A stretch of 64,000 nucleotides of DNA, taken from NCBI RefSeq assembly GCF_003688935.1, contig NZ_REGE01000007.1, positions 1-64,000 of the forward strand, written 5' to 3'. Below, piece by piece: positions 46,449 to 53,986 of this stretch (within the stretch, counting starts at the first letter, position 1; every line of letters starts with the position of its first letter). The notes below the pieces were generated by a model. The model ran no database searches. It had not been told where the DNA came from and saw only the letters and a list, made by a program, of their open reading frames with translations. This DNA is from Corynebacterium macginleyi (GTDB lineage Bacteria > Actinomycetota > Actinomycetes > Mycobacteriales > Mycobacteriaceae). The position numbers were made by a program, and so were the translations under genes.

Positions 46449-47375
46449 TCAGTTTAAGCCCTGTTCTACCTCGAAATCAGACATAATTTGTTTAATGGCT
46501 TTATACAGTGCTGGGCCATATTTTTTATCGCGGAGACCAAAGTCCACATTGGCCGGGATATAGCCGCCGGGGTTGCCCAAGTCATGGCGCTTGCCCTTGT
46601 GAACCACCACATGCACGGGCTCGCCTTCCTTAATCAGCAACTCGATAGCATCCGTTAACTGCAGTTCCCCACCCTTGCCAGGCTTAATCCTGCGCAGCGC
46701 ATCAAAGATTTTCCGGTCCAAAAGGTAACGGCCGGTAGCAACCAGGTTGGACGGCGCGTCCTCCGGGTCCGGCTTTTCCACCATACCGACGACCTTTTTT
46801 ACACCCGGAAATTCAGTATCTTCTACGTCAAAAACGCCGTAGTTAAACGTCTGCTCCTGTGGCACCGCAAACGCGCAGAGTACGCTACCGCCAAGCTTGG
46901 CACGCACGCGCGCCATATCCGCCATGACGGTGGCAGGCAGCACGATGTCATCCGGGAGCATAACGGCAAAAAAGTCCTCGTCATCTGCCAGGACTTCTTC
47001 TGCCAATCCCACGGCATGGCCCAAGCCCAGGGGCTTTTCTTGCTCTACAGCAATGGGCTCAATGAGCTGGTGGGCACGCTTGACCTTAGCTACCTGCTCG
47101 TCCTTGCCGCGGGAGTCTAAGGTTCCTACTAAATCCGGGAATTCTGCAAAATGGCGCATTATTTCTTGCTTTTCGGGTGCGGTAATTACCGCAAGCCGGC
47201 GCGCGCCCACAGAAGCTGCCTCCTCAGCAATCAACTCAATACCCGGGGTATCCACAACAGGCAGCAGTTCTTTGGGGACAGTTTTCGTGGCGGGCAGAAA
47301 GCGGGTGCCCATGCCAGCCGCTGGAACTACTACCGTGGTGATTCCGGTAGCGGAATCTTCGCGTTCATTAGCCAT
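46449..47375 (-). CDS. galU: UTP-glucose-1-phosphate uridylyltransferase
   Basis: Makes UDP-glucose for cell-envelope glycans and trehalose. 308 residues; motifs VVPAAGMGTRFLPATKTVPKELLPVVDTP (nucleotide binding, Lys), FFAVMLPDDIVL (metal Asp), GKGGELQLTDAIELLI and YPANVDF-type C-terminus (GGYIPANVDFGLRDKKYGP). The ATG at 47375 is preferred because TACTCT lies seven bases upstream; an earlier ATG adds only 8 residues. It reads toward glp. Confidence 0.95.
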   Translation of the reverse strand: MANEREDSATGITTVVVPAAGMGTRFLPATKTVPKELLPVVDTPGIELIAEEAASVGARRLAVITAPEKQEIMRHFAEFPDLVGTLDSRGKDEQVAKVKRAHQLIEPIAVEQEKPLGLGHAVGLAEEVLADDEDFFAVMLPDDIVLPATVMADMARVRAKLGGSVLCAFAVPQEQTFNYGVFDVEDTEFPGVKKVVGMVEKPDPEDAPSNLVATGRYLLDRKIFDALRRIKPGKGGELQLTDAIELLIKEGEPVHVVVHKGKRHDLGNPGGYIPANVDFGLRDKKYGPALYKAIKQIMSDFEVEQGLN

Positions 47376-47382
47376 GGATCTT

Positions 47383-47388
47383 AGAGTA
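47383..47388 (-). promoter_or_regulatory. -10 box of galU, leaderless start
   Basis: TACTCT, seven bases, ATG on the minus strand. Confidence 0.5.
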
Positions 47389-47442
47389 CAACGGCGCACT
47401 ATTTTCCTGTGTAGCGCTACACCACGCCGCTAGTATTTATTT

Positions 47443-48024
47443 ATGCTTTCTTCCAGCGATATCAAAGCTCAACTTCGCACCCGCTTGCTTCGCGCACGCC
47501 GCAGCCTTTCCGCCGAGCAGCGCGCGGAATGGACCACTGCCCTGCACCAGCAGCTAGAACCCGAGCTTGCCCACATCTCGAGCGTCGCCACCTACTGGCC
47601 GCGTGGCGCAGAACCAGGTGGTGCGGGGTTCATCCCATGGCTCGCACGGCGCGTAGACCGCGTATTACTGCCCATCACCCGCAGCGACAACACCTTGAGC
47701 TGGGCTGAATACAAGGGACCGCACAGCATTCACCGAGGCCGGTTGGGCATCTCTGAGCCGGTCGGCCCGTGCTTTGATAGCCGCGTGCTCTGCGGCTGCG
47801 ATTTGATTGTGGCCCCCGCCATGGCCATCGATGCCACCGGGAACCGCCTGGGCAAGGGCGGCGGGTACTACGACCGGGCCCTTTCTATGGTTCCGCATAA
47901 TCATCCCGCAGTATATGCCATGGTATACCCCACCGAGTTCCTCAAGTCTATTCCGGCCGCACCCCACGATCGCCGCGTCGAGGCCGTGGTTACCGCCGCA
48001 GGCATTCACCGCTTTCCTTCTTAA
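47443..48024 (+). CDS. fthC: 5-formyltetrahydrofolate cyclo-ligase
   Basis: Converts 5-formyl-THF to 5,10-methenyl-THF with ATP. 193 residues: an N-terminal Arg-rich helix (LRTRLLRARRSLSAEQR), GRLGISEPVG loop and the family motif LIVAPAMAIDATGNRLGKGGGYYDRAL with the glycine-rich ATP loop. Divergent from galU with about 67 bases between; TAGTAT upstream of ATG may be its -10. The SAF-domain gene follows in the same direction. Confidence 0.93.
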   Translation: MLSSSDIKAQLRTRLLRARRSLSAEQRAEWTTALHQQLEPELAHISSVATYWPRGAEPGGAGFIPWLARRVDRVLLPITRSDNTLSWAEYKGPHSIHRGRLGISEPVGPCFDSRVLCGCDLIVAPAMAIDATGNRLGKGGGYYDRALSMVPHNHPAVYAMVYPTEFLKSIPAAPHDRRVEAVVTAAGIHRFPS

Positions 48025-48065
48025 CCGCAGGGAACCGCGCAGTCGTTAGCGCAGTCTAATACCGC

Positions 48066-48794
48066 ATGGCTCATTCTCAGTCCCCGCGATTCTCCCAGCT
48101 CTTCCGCACCCTACGTACCCCGGGTCACCGCCGCGGCGTGCTCGTGCGCCGAACAATCGCGCTAGTGCTACTTATCGCCGCGCTAGTCTCCGCGGTCTCT
48201 AGCGCGAAGGAATTGCCGCAGGTGCTGGTCTTTAGCAAGGATCTGCCCGCCGGAGCGGAGCTTTCTGCCTCCGATGTTTCCCTCGAGCGCCTACCTTCCT
48301 CCTCCGTTCCTAGCAGCGCACTTGCTGGTTCCCCCTCCGATCTCGCCGGCCGCATCATCACCGCCGCTGCAGGCAAGGGCGAAGTTGTCACCAGCCAGCG
48401 GCTCCTGGGGCAAGAGTTGGTGTCTAGTCTCGTCGCTGAAACGGGGTCTGCCGATTCTGCACAAGACAACTTTGGCCGCATGATCCCCGTAAAACTTGCC
48501 GATCCAGACATAATCCCCCACTTACAACACGGCGATGCCGTTGACATCGTCACGACACACGATGCCACCGATGCTCACCCCACTACCGCCCGCGTCATCG
48601 CCTCCGGAGCCCGGGTGGTGTCTACCACGACCGCGGAGGGCGAAATTTCTTCTGCCACCGTCTTGCTCGCACTGCCAAACGAGCACGCCAATGACGTAGC
48701 CGCGGCCTCATTAAACCAACCGCTGACCGTAGTCATCGTGGGCGATCGCGCTCAGCCCCAAGAGTGTTCTGCTGCTACGGCTTCCGCGCCGTAA
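48066..48794 (+). CDS. SAF-domain membrane protein
   Basis: 242-residue protein with one N-terminal membrane helix (RTIALVLLIAALVSAVSSA, 29-47) and an extracytoplasmic SAF domain (VLVFSKDLPAGAELSASDVSLERLPSSSVPSSAL) followed by a region similar to CpaB/RcpC pilus-assembly proteins (MIPVKLADPDIIPHLQHGDAVDIVT). No pilus genes are in the window. It lies 41 bases after fthC and is conserved in this place in corynebacteria to my knowledge. Function unknown. Confidence 0.82.
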   Translation: MAHSQSPRFSQLFRTLRTPGHRRGVLVRRTIALVLLIAALVSAVSSAKELPQVLVFSKDLPAGAELSASDVSLERLPSSSVPSSALAGSPSDLAGRIITAAAGKGEVVTSQRLLGQELVSSLVAETGSADSAQDNFGRMIPVKLADPDIIPHLQHGDAVDIVTTHDATDAHPTTARVIASGARVVSTTTAEGEISSATVLLALPNEHANDVAAASLNQPLTVVIVGDRAQPQECSAATASAP

Positions 48795-48942
48795 AAGCTC
48801 GCGCGCAGTGTGATCATTGTCCCGCTAAGCAGGGCAAATTTTGGGAGAGTAGATCCAGCCTCCGCTTGGTTGGAGCAGGTAAATCACCACTGCGCCGATC
48901 AAATGCGCTGTGCCATTTGCCAGTCTGCCAAGTTGTAATTAC

Positions 48943-48954
48943 TTTTAGCTAAAA
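48943..48954. repeat. Palindrome upstream of mscL
   Basis: TTTTAGCTAAAA is a perfect 12-bp palindrome about 70 bases before the mscL start, inside the gene-free stretch between the SAF gene and mscL. Could be a regulator site. Confidence 0.35.
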
Positions 48955-49021
48955 CTAAAATCCCGGCATGCTCATGGCTGACTCCCATCCTTAACCACCC
49001 CAGAAAGGTCCGTGTTCTTTC

Positions 49022-49519
49022 ATGCTTAAGGGCTTTAAAGATTTCATAATGCGTGGCAACGTCGTGGAACTTGCCACCGCAGTCATCGTTGGTTCCGCAT
49101 TCACCGCAATCGTGACTTCCGTGACGGATTCTATTATTCAACCAATCATTAACTCCTTCGGCTCCGCCGAGGTCGATGGCTTGGGCTTCCAAATCACCGA
49201 TAACAAATCCACCCTCGTGGACTTTGGCGCCGTCATTACCGCCGCGATTAACTTCTTGATTATCGCCGCAGTGGTGTATTTCCTCATTGTAATGCCGCTA
49301 AACAAGCTCACTGCTGCTTCCAAACGCCGCCAGGGTGTGGACCCGCAAGCACCAGCACCGACCTCGGAAGAGCTATTGGCAGAAATCCGCGATCTTTTGC
49401 AGGCACAGAACGCTGGTGCTGTCACTTCCACTGATAAAGCAGTTGAGGACGCCGTTGCAGACGAGGACTCCGATAGCTCCACTGCTTCCGTACGCAAGCA
49501 CGCCCGCCACGACAACTAA
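49022..49519 (+). CDS. mscL: Large-conductance mechanosensitive channel
   Basis: Pentameric pressure-relief channel. 165 residues: MLKGFKDFIMRGNVVELATAVIVGSAFTAIVTSVTDSIIQPII is TM1 with the pore constriction, TLVDFGAVITAAINFLIIAAVVYFLIVMPLNKL is TM2, followed by a cytoplasmic helix LLAEIRDLLQAQN and a 35-residue acidic then basic C-terminal tail (longer than E. coli). In C. glutamicum mscL depends on the MtrAB system (family knowledge). AAGG precedes the start. Ends at a clear terminator. Confidence 0.96.
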   Translation: MLKGFKDFIMRGNVVELATAVIVGSAFTAIVTSVTDSIIQPIINSFGSAEVDGLGFQITDNKSTLVDFGAVITAAINFLIIAAVVYFLIVMPLNKLTAASKRRQGVDPQAPAPTSEELLAEIRDLLQAQNAGAVTSTDKAVEDAVADEDSDSSTASVRKHARHDN

Positions 49520-49538
49520 TTTTTGCTAAAAATATCGC

Positions 49539-49577
49539 AGCCCGTGTCCACCTCCCCATTGAAGGAGCCCACGGGCT
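49539..49577 (+). terminator. Terminator of mscL
   Basis: AGCCCGTG and CACGGGCT make an 8-bp stem with an inner CTCC/GGAG pair, followed by TTTGTC. Opposite to it lies the small minus-strand gene. Confidence 0.75.
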
Positions 49578-49625
49578 TTGTCATCGCTGCGTCAGGATTT
49601 CCACGCTAGCGAAACGGGTGCAGTG

Positions 49626-49859
49626 CTATCCACCGTGGTGTGGCGGCTGGTTCTCGCGGTAAAAATCCTCATCTCGCTCGGAGACCTGAGCATCGTATCC
49701 TTCGACTGCGGCATCATCGAACGTGACGATGCGCTGTGCATCGGTTCCTTCTCCACGGCCTAATTCCTGCCCTACCGGGCGATCCGCGCTGCGATCATAC
49801 TTCGGCGCATCCGACTGCCTAAATACACGCCGGCGCTGGCGGCGTGGCTGACGGGTCAT
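49626..49859 (-). CDS. Small hypothetical protein downstream of mog
   Basis: 77 residues, Arg-rich at the start (MTRQPRRQRRRVFRQ) and acidic then Pro/His-rich at the end (SERDEDFYRENQPPHHGG). No family recognised. A good ribosome site (GGAGAGG) precedes the ATG and it lies 28 bases after the mog-like gene, so it is likely its operon partner. Codon use fits a real gene. Confidence 0.6.
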   Translation of the reverse strand: MTRQPRRQRRRVFRQSDAPKYDRSADRPVGQELGRGEGTDAQRIVTFDDAAVEGYDAQVSERDEDFYRENQPPHHGG

Positions 49860-49887
49860 GGCAGCCTCTCCACCTCTTGCCTCCGCG

Positions 49888-50496
49888 TCATTGCACGCTG
49901 GATTCTTGCAATTGATCCACGAGGTGGTGGACCAGCGGGGTCAACGTGGCCATGCCATCGCGCACAGCAGCGCGCGAAGGTGCGAGGTTAACCACAACGG
50001 TAGAACCAGACACGCCCGAAATACCGCGGGATGCACACGCATCCACCGCGCCACAAGCCTGACCAGAAGAACGCAATGCTTGGGCCACCCCGGGCACCAT
50101 CTTATCGATGACCGCTGAGGTCGCCTCTGGCGTCTTGTCGCGCGGGCCCACCCCGGTCCCACCCACGGTGAGCACTAGATCCACACCACCTACGACGCCG
50201 GTTTCAATAGCCTGCCGAATCTTGGATTTCTTAGAGCGCACGACCACCGAGCCATCGATGCGGAAATCCGCCTCCGCCAAAAGTTCAGTAACCAGTTTGG
50301 AGGTACTGTCGGAATATTCGCCGGGATGGTCTGTGACAATCACGACGAGCGCCCGGCGCGGGGCTGCCACCCTCTCCTCTTTCTCGCTGGCCAAAAGAAA
50401 GGCATCATCCGGCTCTGCCACATCCCGCAAAGCGTCTGTGGAAACCGAATCCTGCAACCTGGTGGAATCAATCAAGTCTTGCTGGGAGTCTGCCAT
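49888..50496 (-). CDS. Molybdopterin adenylyltransferase family protein (MogA/MoaB)
   Basis: 202-residue protein of the MogA/MoaB fold: RRALVVIVTDHPGEYSDSTSKLVTELLAEADF (usual TVSDR replaced by IVTDH), VDLVLTVGGTGVGPRDKTPEATSAVIDKMVPGVAQALRSS and STVVVNLAPSRAAVRDGMATL. It would adenylate molybdopterin in cofactor synthesis; the core GGTGVGPRD motif is intact. The start is at 50496, after AAGGAGA. The rest of the molybdenum cofactor genes are not here. It may be in an operon with htrA upstream. Confidence 0.85.
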   Translation of the reverse strand: MADSQQDLIDSTRLQDSVSTDALRDVAEPDDAFLLASEKEERVAAPRRALVVIVTDHPGEYSDSTSKLVTELLAEADFRIDGSVVVRSKKSKIRQAIETGVVGGVDLVLTVGGTGVGPRDKTPEATSAVIDKMVPGVAQALRSSGQACGAVDACASRGISGVSGSTVVVNLAPSRAAVRDGMATLTPLVHHLVDQLQESSVQ

Positions 50497-50556
50497 TTTT
50501 CTCCTTAAAAGAAACATCGGGGCGCACTGCGGATACGGCGCGGGCTGGTTTTTAAT

Positions 50557-52059
50557 CTACTCGCCCGTCAGTGTTACCTCTACCTGGCGACTATCATCAG
50601 AATTTCCGTCGGACACTTCCAAGGTGACGGTCGCACCAAAGTCCTGGGAACGCGCGGCAGCAATAAGCGCGTCAGCATTTTCAATCAGCCGGTCATTGAC
50701 GCGGGTGACGATATCACCCTGCTTCAAACCTGCTTTTTCCGCTGGGCTTCCCGCCTCGACCTCAGCAATACGCGCGCCATTACCATCATCGCGCGCCAAG
50801 ACTTTAACCCCCAAGGTGGGGTGAGTGACCCGGCCTTTATTGATCAGCTCATCCGCCATGCGCTTGGCAAAGTTGGAGGGGATGGCAAACCCGAGACCAA
50901 TGGATCCGCCCTCGCCCGAGGTTTTATCGGATAACGACGCAATCATGGAATTCATACCGACGATATTGCCTTCCATGTCTACCAAGGGCCCACCGGAATT
51001 GCCGGGGTTAACGGCGGCGTCAGTCTGGATCGCATCAATAAGCGAGGACTCGCCGCCCTGCTGGGAAGCGCGCACCGGGCGGTTCTTTGCGGATACGATG
51101 CCGGAAGTCACCGTGGCATTGAGACCTAGCGGCGAACCAACGGCAACTACTTCTTGACCGACTGCAACCGCATCCGAGTCACCGAACTGCAGATGTGGTA
51201 AGTCGTGCACGTCTTTAATCTTGATGATGGCAACATCTGTATTGGCATCGGAAGCCACGAGATCGGCTTCGTGCTTGCTGCCATCGTTCAAGGTTACCTG
51301 CATAATGCCGCCCTGCTCTGCGCCGGCGATGACGTGGTGGTTGGTCAAGACGTAACCATCAGGAGAAATGATCGAGCCGGAGCCTTCTGCGGCCGAGGTC
51401 CGAGTAGCGGTTTGAATCGATACCACGGCTGGCAAAACCTTGGCAGAAACTGCTTCTACCGAACCTTCCTCTGGTTCCTTGCCCATACTATTGGCAGCTG
51501 GTTGACTATTCAGTGCCTCATTGACAACGGACGTGCCGCTGCCGCCCTGGTTCCTCCCCACGACCACACCAGTAATGGATCCCGCAGCGATTGCCGCTAC
51601 TGCAGCCATTACCGTCGCGGTACCCAGCCCGATCTTCTTTTCCTGCTTTGGCTGCGGTGGCATTGGCGTCACCCCAGATGCAGGCGGCTGGCCGGGATGG
51701 TTATTCGCTGGCCCCGGCTGGGGGTACTCGCCTTGCTGGGGAGCGAAGCTAGAAGTTTCATCCTGCCCGTAGGTGGCACCCGGCTGAGCGCCCCCAAAAA
51801 GACGATTGCTGGGCGGGGTGTGCTGCGCACGCTGAGGCGCCTCGCTACCGTGTGCAGAAGCTTGTGCTTCCTGCTCGCTGATGCGCGGCTGGTTCCAGCC
51901 TTGGGAATAGGTTCCGTTGGAATATGCGGATCCAGAATCCTGCTGCCCACCGCGAGACTGGTTATACGGCGTCTGCCCATTATTCGTGCCGTAGGGTTCC
52001 TGCGGGACACCGTGCGACTGATCATTATTACCGCGGTTGTCATCATTCCTCATGTTCAT
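50557..52059 (-). CDS. htrA: HtrA-like serine protease with PDZ domain
   Basis: Membrane-anchored protease/chaperone of 500 residues. The first 140 are a cytoplasmic Gln/Pro/Ser-rich region; a membrane helix (KKIGLGTATVMAAVAAIAAGSITGVVVG) follows, then a trypsin-like domain with triad LTNHHVIAG (His), SDANTDVAIIKI (Asp) and AVNPGNSGGPLVDM (Ser), and a C-terminal PDZ domain (EAGSPAEKAGLKQGDIVTRVNDR). It degrades or refolds misfolded envelope proteins. The mog-like gene follows in the same direction. Confidence 0.94.
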   Translation of the reverse strand: MNMRNDDNRGNNDQSHGVPQEPYGTNNGQTPYNQSRGGQQDSGSAYSNGTYSQGWNQPRISEQEAQASAHGSEAPQRAQHTPPSNRLFGGAQPGATYGQDETSSFAPQQGEYPQPGPANNHPGQPPASGVTPMPPQPKQEKKIGLGTATVMAAVAAIAAGSITGVVVGRNQGGSGTSVVNEALNSQPAANSMGKEPEEGSVEAVSAKVLPAVVSIQTATRTSAAEGSGSIISPDGYVLTNHHVIAGAEQGGIMQVTLNDGSKHEADLVASDANTDVAIIKIKDVHDLPHLQFGDSDAVAVGQEVVAVGSPLGLNATVTSGIVSAKNRPVRASQQGGESSLIDAIQTDAAVNPGNSGGPLVDMEGNIVGMNSMIASLSDKTSGEGGSIGLGFAIPSNFAKRMADELINKGRVTHPTLGVKVLARDDGNGARIAEVEAGSPAEKAGLKQGDIVTRVNDRLIENADALIAAARSQDFGATVTLEVSDGNSDDSRQVEVTLTGE

Positions 52060-52258
52060 AGGAACACTATGCCTCGCTTCGCTTGTTCACAACTTAAACT
52101 ACTCTGCCAACCTACTAGAAGTTCCTGTGAAGTTACTGTAGGCACTAAGCTGGTCAAACTCACCACACCTTGTACCGCCCGCGCTCACGCGTCGCACTTC
52201 ACGATTACCCCGTTACGCATCATCGATTCTGCAGGCGAGTCGCTGTGAATAGAATCAC

Positions 52259-52280
52259 CGAGGAATAAACGAGGAATAAA
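52259..52280 (+). repeat. Tandem 11-bp duplication
   Basis: CGAGGAATAAA occurs twice head to tail, in the control region of the OPA transporter. The 11-bp period is close to one turn of the helix. Confidence 0.6.
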
Positions 52281-52292
52281 ACTGATCCACCA

Positions 52293-52311
52293 TTAGGTTA
52301 GCGTAACTTTA
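52293..52311 (+). promoter_or_regulatory. Candidate DtxR box
   Basis: TTAGGTTAGCGTAACTTTA matches 16 of 19 positions of the classical DtxR operator TTAGGTTAGCCTAACCTAA. It lies 75 bases before the transporter start codon, which fits repression by iron-loaded DtxR. Not tested here. Confidence 0.6.
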
Positions 52312-52336
52312 TATTTAACTTAGAGTTGGTTTTGTT

Positions 52337-52351
52337 TTAACTTTAAGTTAA
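52337..52351. promoter_or_regulatory. TTAACTT palindrome in the transporter promoter
   Basis: TTAACTTTAAGTTAA is a perfect palindrome around a central T; a partial copy (TTAACTTAGAGTT) begins 22 bases earlier at 52315. Two sites two helical turns apart suggest a dimer or tetramer of a regulator. Confidence 0.45.
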
Positions 52352-52385
52352 TTTCGTTAAATCTTTGCGACCCAAGGAGTAGGCA

Positions 52386-53759
52386 GTGCTGACATGGCTC
52401 AAATCTCCCCGCCCACGCCCTCAATTACCTAAAGAGGACGTTGATAAGAAATTCCCCCGCCTTCGTTTCCAGGTCTTCATGGGAATCTTCATGGGTTATG
52501 CGGGCTTTTACCTCATCCGCAACAACATTTCCGCCATCGCGCCGCTGCTGCTGGAAGATAACGGGACCATCGACAAGCCTGCAATCGGCATCATTAGTAA
52601 TGCCGTGCTAATTTCTTATGGCTTATCCAAATTCTTCTCCGCCATGCTCGCGGACCAATCCAATGCGCGTTACTTCCTGCCCATCGGACTGAGTCTATCC
52701 GCACTGATGAACCTGATAGTCGGCTTCGTCCCGTGGGTCTCAGCATCCGTCGGTGTCTTTGCCACCGTCATGTTCCTCAATGGTTGGTTCCAAGGCATGG
52801 GGCACCCACCATGCGGCCGCGTCATCGTGCAATGGTTCTCTACATCCGAGCGCGGTTGGAAGGGATCGCTGTGGAATACCTCGCACAATGTGGGCGCAGG
52901 CGTATTACCACTGCTGGTAGGTGTCGGCTTGGCGATGACCGGTAATCAATGGCAGGTAGCATTTTGGCTTCCCGCAGTCGCGGCGCTGATCATCGCGGCC
53001 TTAGCTTTCTTGCTCATCCGCGATAATCCGCCTTCAGAAGGACTTCCGACGGTCGATGAATGGCGCGATGATCCTGCCAAGGTTGCAGATATCCAGCGGC
53101 AAGAAGGCGATGGAATCTCCACCAAGGACCTCATTTTCACATACGTCCTGCGCAATCGAATCATTGTCCTCTTGGCCATTGCCAATGTATTTGTCTATGC
53201 ACTGCGCTACGGCGTGCTCAACTGGATTACGACTTACCTCGCCGAAGTCCACCACATGAACATCAGTTCCGGCTTGATCGCCTTCGGTGCCTTCGAGCTC
53301 GCAGGCCTCCTGGGCACCATTCTCTGCGGCTGGATGTCCGATAAGCTCTTCCACGGCAACCGCTCTAAGGTCATCTTAATCTTTATCTTGGCTACGGGCC
53401 TGTCCATCGCCGGCTACTGGCTGGCACCAGTGGGCACCCCGTTCGCGATCATGGTTATCTTCATCGCGCTCATCGGTGCCTTCATCTACGGTCCGGTTGG
53501 CCTCATCGGTTTACAGGCCCTCGACCTCTCCCCGCGCAATGTGGCAAGTACCGCCTCCGGTTTTACGGGGCTTTTCGGCTACCTGCTCGGTGCCACGCTC
53601 GCCTCGACTGGTGTGGGCTACCTGGTCAAGTACGCCGGCTGGAATGTCACCTTCATGGTCTTCCTGCTCTTTACCATCCTCGTTTTGGCTATCTTCCTCT
53701 TTATTAATAAGGAAGAAGTCCGCCTCACCGAGGAGCGCAAGGCCGCCCTCGAGGTATAA
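52386..53759 (+). CDS. OPA-family organophosphate:phosphate antiporter
   Basis: MFS transporter of 457 residues and 12 membrane helices, in the organophosphate:phosphate antiporter group (GlpT, UhpT, PgtP). GYAGFYLIRNNISAIAPLLL is the N-terminal family signature with the substrate-binding Arg; NGWFQGMGHPPCGRVIVQWFSTSERGWKGSLWNTSHNVGAGVLP is the second hallmark. It imports glycerol-3-phosphate, hexose phosphate or phosphoglycerate in exchange for phosphate. Which one is not clear. The GTG start is preceded by AAGGAG. A DtxR-like box lies upstream. An IS element has been inserted just after the gene. Confidence 0.9.
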   Translation: MLTWLKSPRPRPQLPKEDVDKKFPRLRFQVFMGIFMGYAGFYLIRNNISAIAPLLLEDNGTIDKPAIGIISNAVLISYGLSKFFSAMLADQSNARYFLPIGLSLSALMNLIVGFVPWVSASVGVFATVMFLNGWFQGMGHPPCGRVIVQWFSTSERGWKGSLWNTSHNVGAGVLPLLVGVGLAMTGNQWQVAFWLPAVAALIIAALAFLLIRDNPPSEGLPTVDEWRDDPAKVADIQRQEGDGISTKDLIFTYVLRNRIIVLLAIANVFVYALRYGVLNWITTYLAEVHHMNISSGLIAFGAFELAGLLGTILCGWMSDKLFHGNRSKVILIFILATGLSIAGYWLAPVGTPFAIMVIFIALIGAFIYGPVGLIGLQALDLSPRNVASTASGFTGLFGYLLGATLASTGVGYLVKYAGWNVTFMVFLLFTILVLAIFLFINKEEVRLTEERKAALEV

Positions 53760-53803
53760 GCCTTCGCCTTAGAAGCACGCGGTGTAACTGCGTGCTCGCC
53801 GCA

Positions 53804-53811
53804 CCACCTGC
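53804..53811 (+). terminator. Left half of the transporter terminator, split by the insertion
   Basis: CCACCTGC here pairs with GCAGGTGG at 55282-55289, which is followed by TTTTT. Without the IS the two arms would be 15 bases apart, forming an intrinsic terminator. Confidence 0.6.
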
Positions 53812-53817
53812 CGCCTA

Positions 53818-53825
53818 TCCAGGAC
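53818..53825. repeat. Left target-site duplication of the IS1249-type element
   Basis: TCCAGGAC is repeated at 55273-55280, right outside the inverted repeats. Eight bases is the usual duplication size for the IS256 superfamily to which IS1249 belongs. Confidence 0.8.
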
Positions 53826-53850
53826 GGCTTAAGGGACATTTTGTGTGGAT
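53826..53850 (+). repeat. Left inverted repeat of the IS1249-type element
   Basis: Begins GGCTTAAGGGACATTTTG and goes on GTGGAT. Pairs with the copy ending at 55272 except for T versus C at one position. Confidence 0.85.
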
Positions 53851-53986
53851 AAATCGATACGGATTCCCGGGACGGACTGGGATAATGCTGTGATCTTGAT
53901 TTTGAATCGGTTCCAACAGATCGATTGGTGAAATCAACACAGGATAGTCCTAGACCTGTGATAGGAGGACTGCTGCTGGTGCGGTA

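Larger units (their letters stand above)
52060..52385. other. Long AT-rich regulatory region between htrA and the transporter
   Basis: This 326-base gap carries, in order, a CCTGTGAA half-site (52124-52131), a tandem 11-bp duplication, a DtxR-box-like sequence and two TTAACTT palindromes before the transporter gene. No gene or RNA is apparent. Confidence 0.6.

Noticed and set aside
48814..48829. TGTGATCATTGTCCCG as a GlxR (CRP-type) site upstream of mscL
   Set aside because: The right half keeps only three of five bases of TCACA; too weak.
52124..52131. CCTGTGAA, like a half-site of the PhoR phosphate-starvation regulator
   Set aside because: The second half-site three bases later (ACTGTAGG) matches only four of eight positions, so I do not call it a PhoR box.
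51205..52248. 347-codon + frame
   Set aside because: Antisense to htrA and running into its promoter; no recognisable domain, and the htrA frame has a full catalytic triad.
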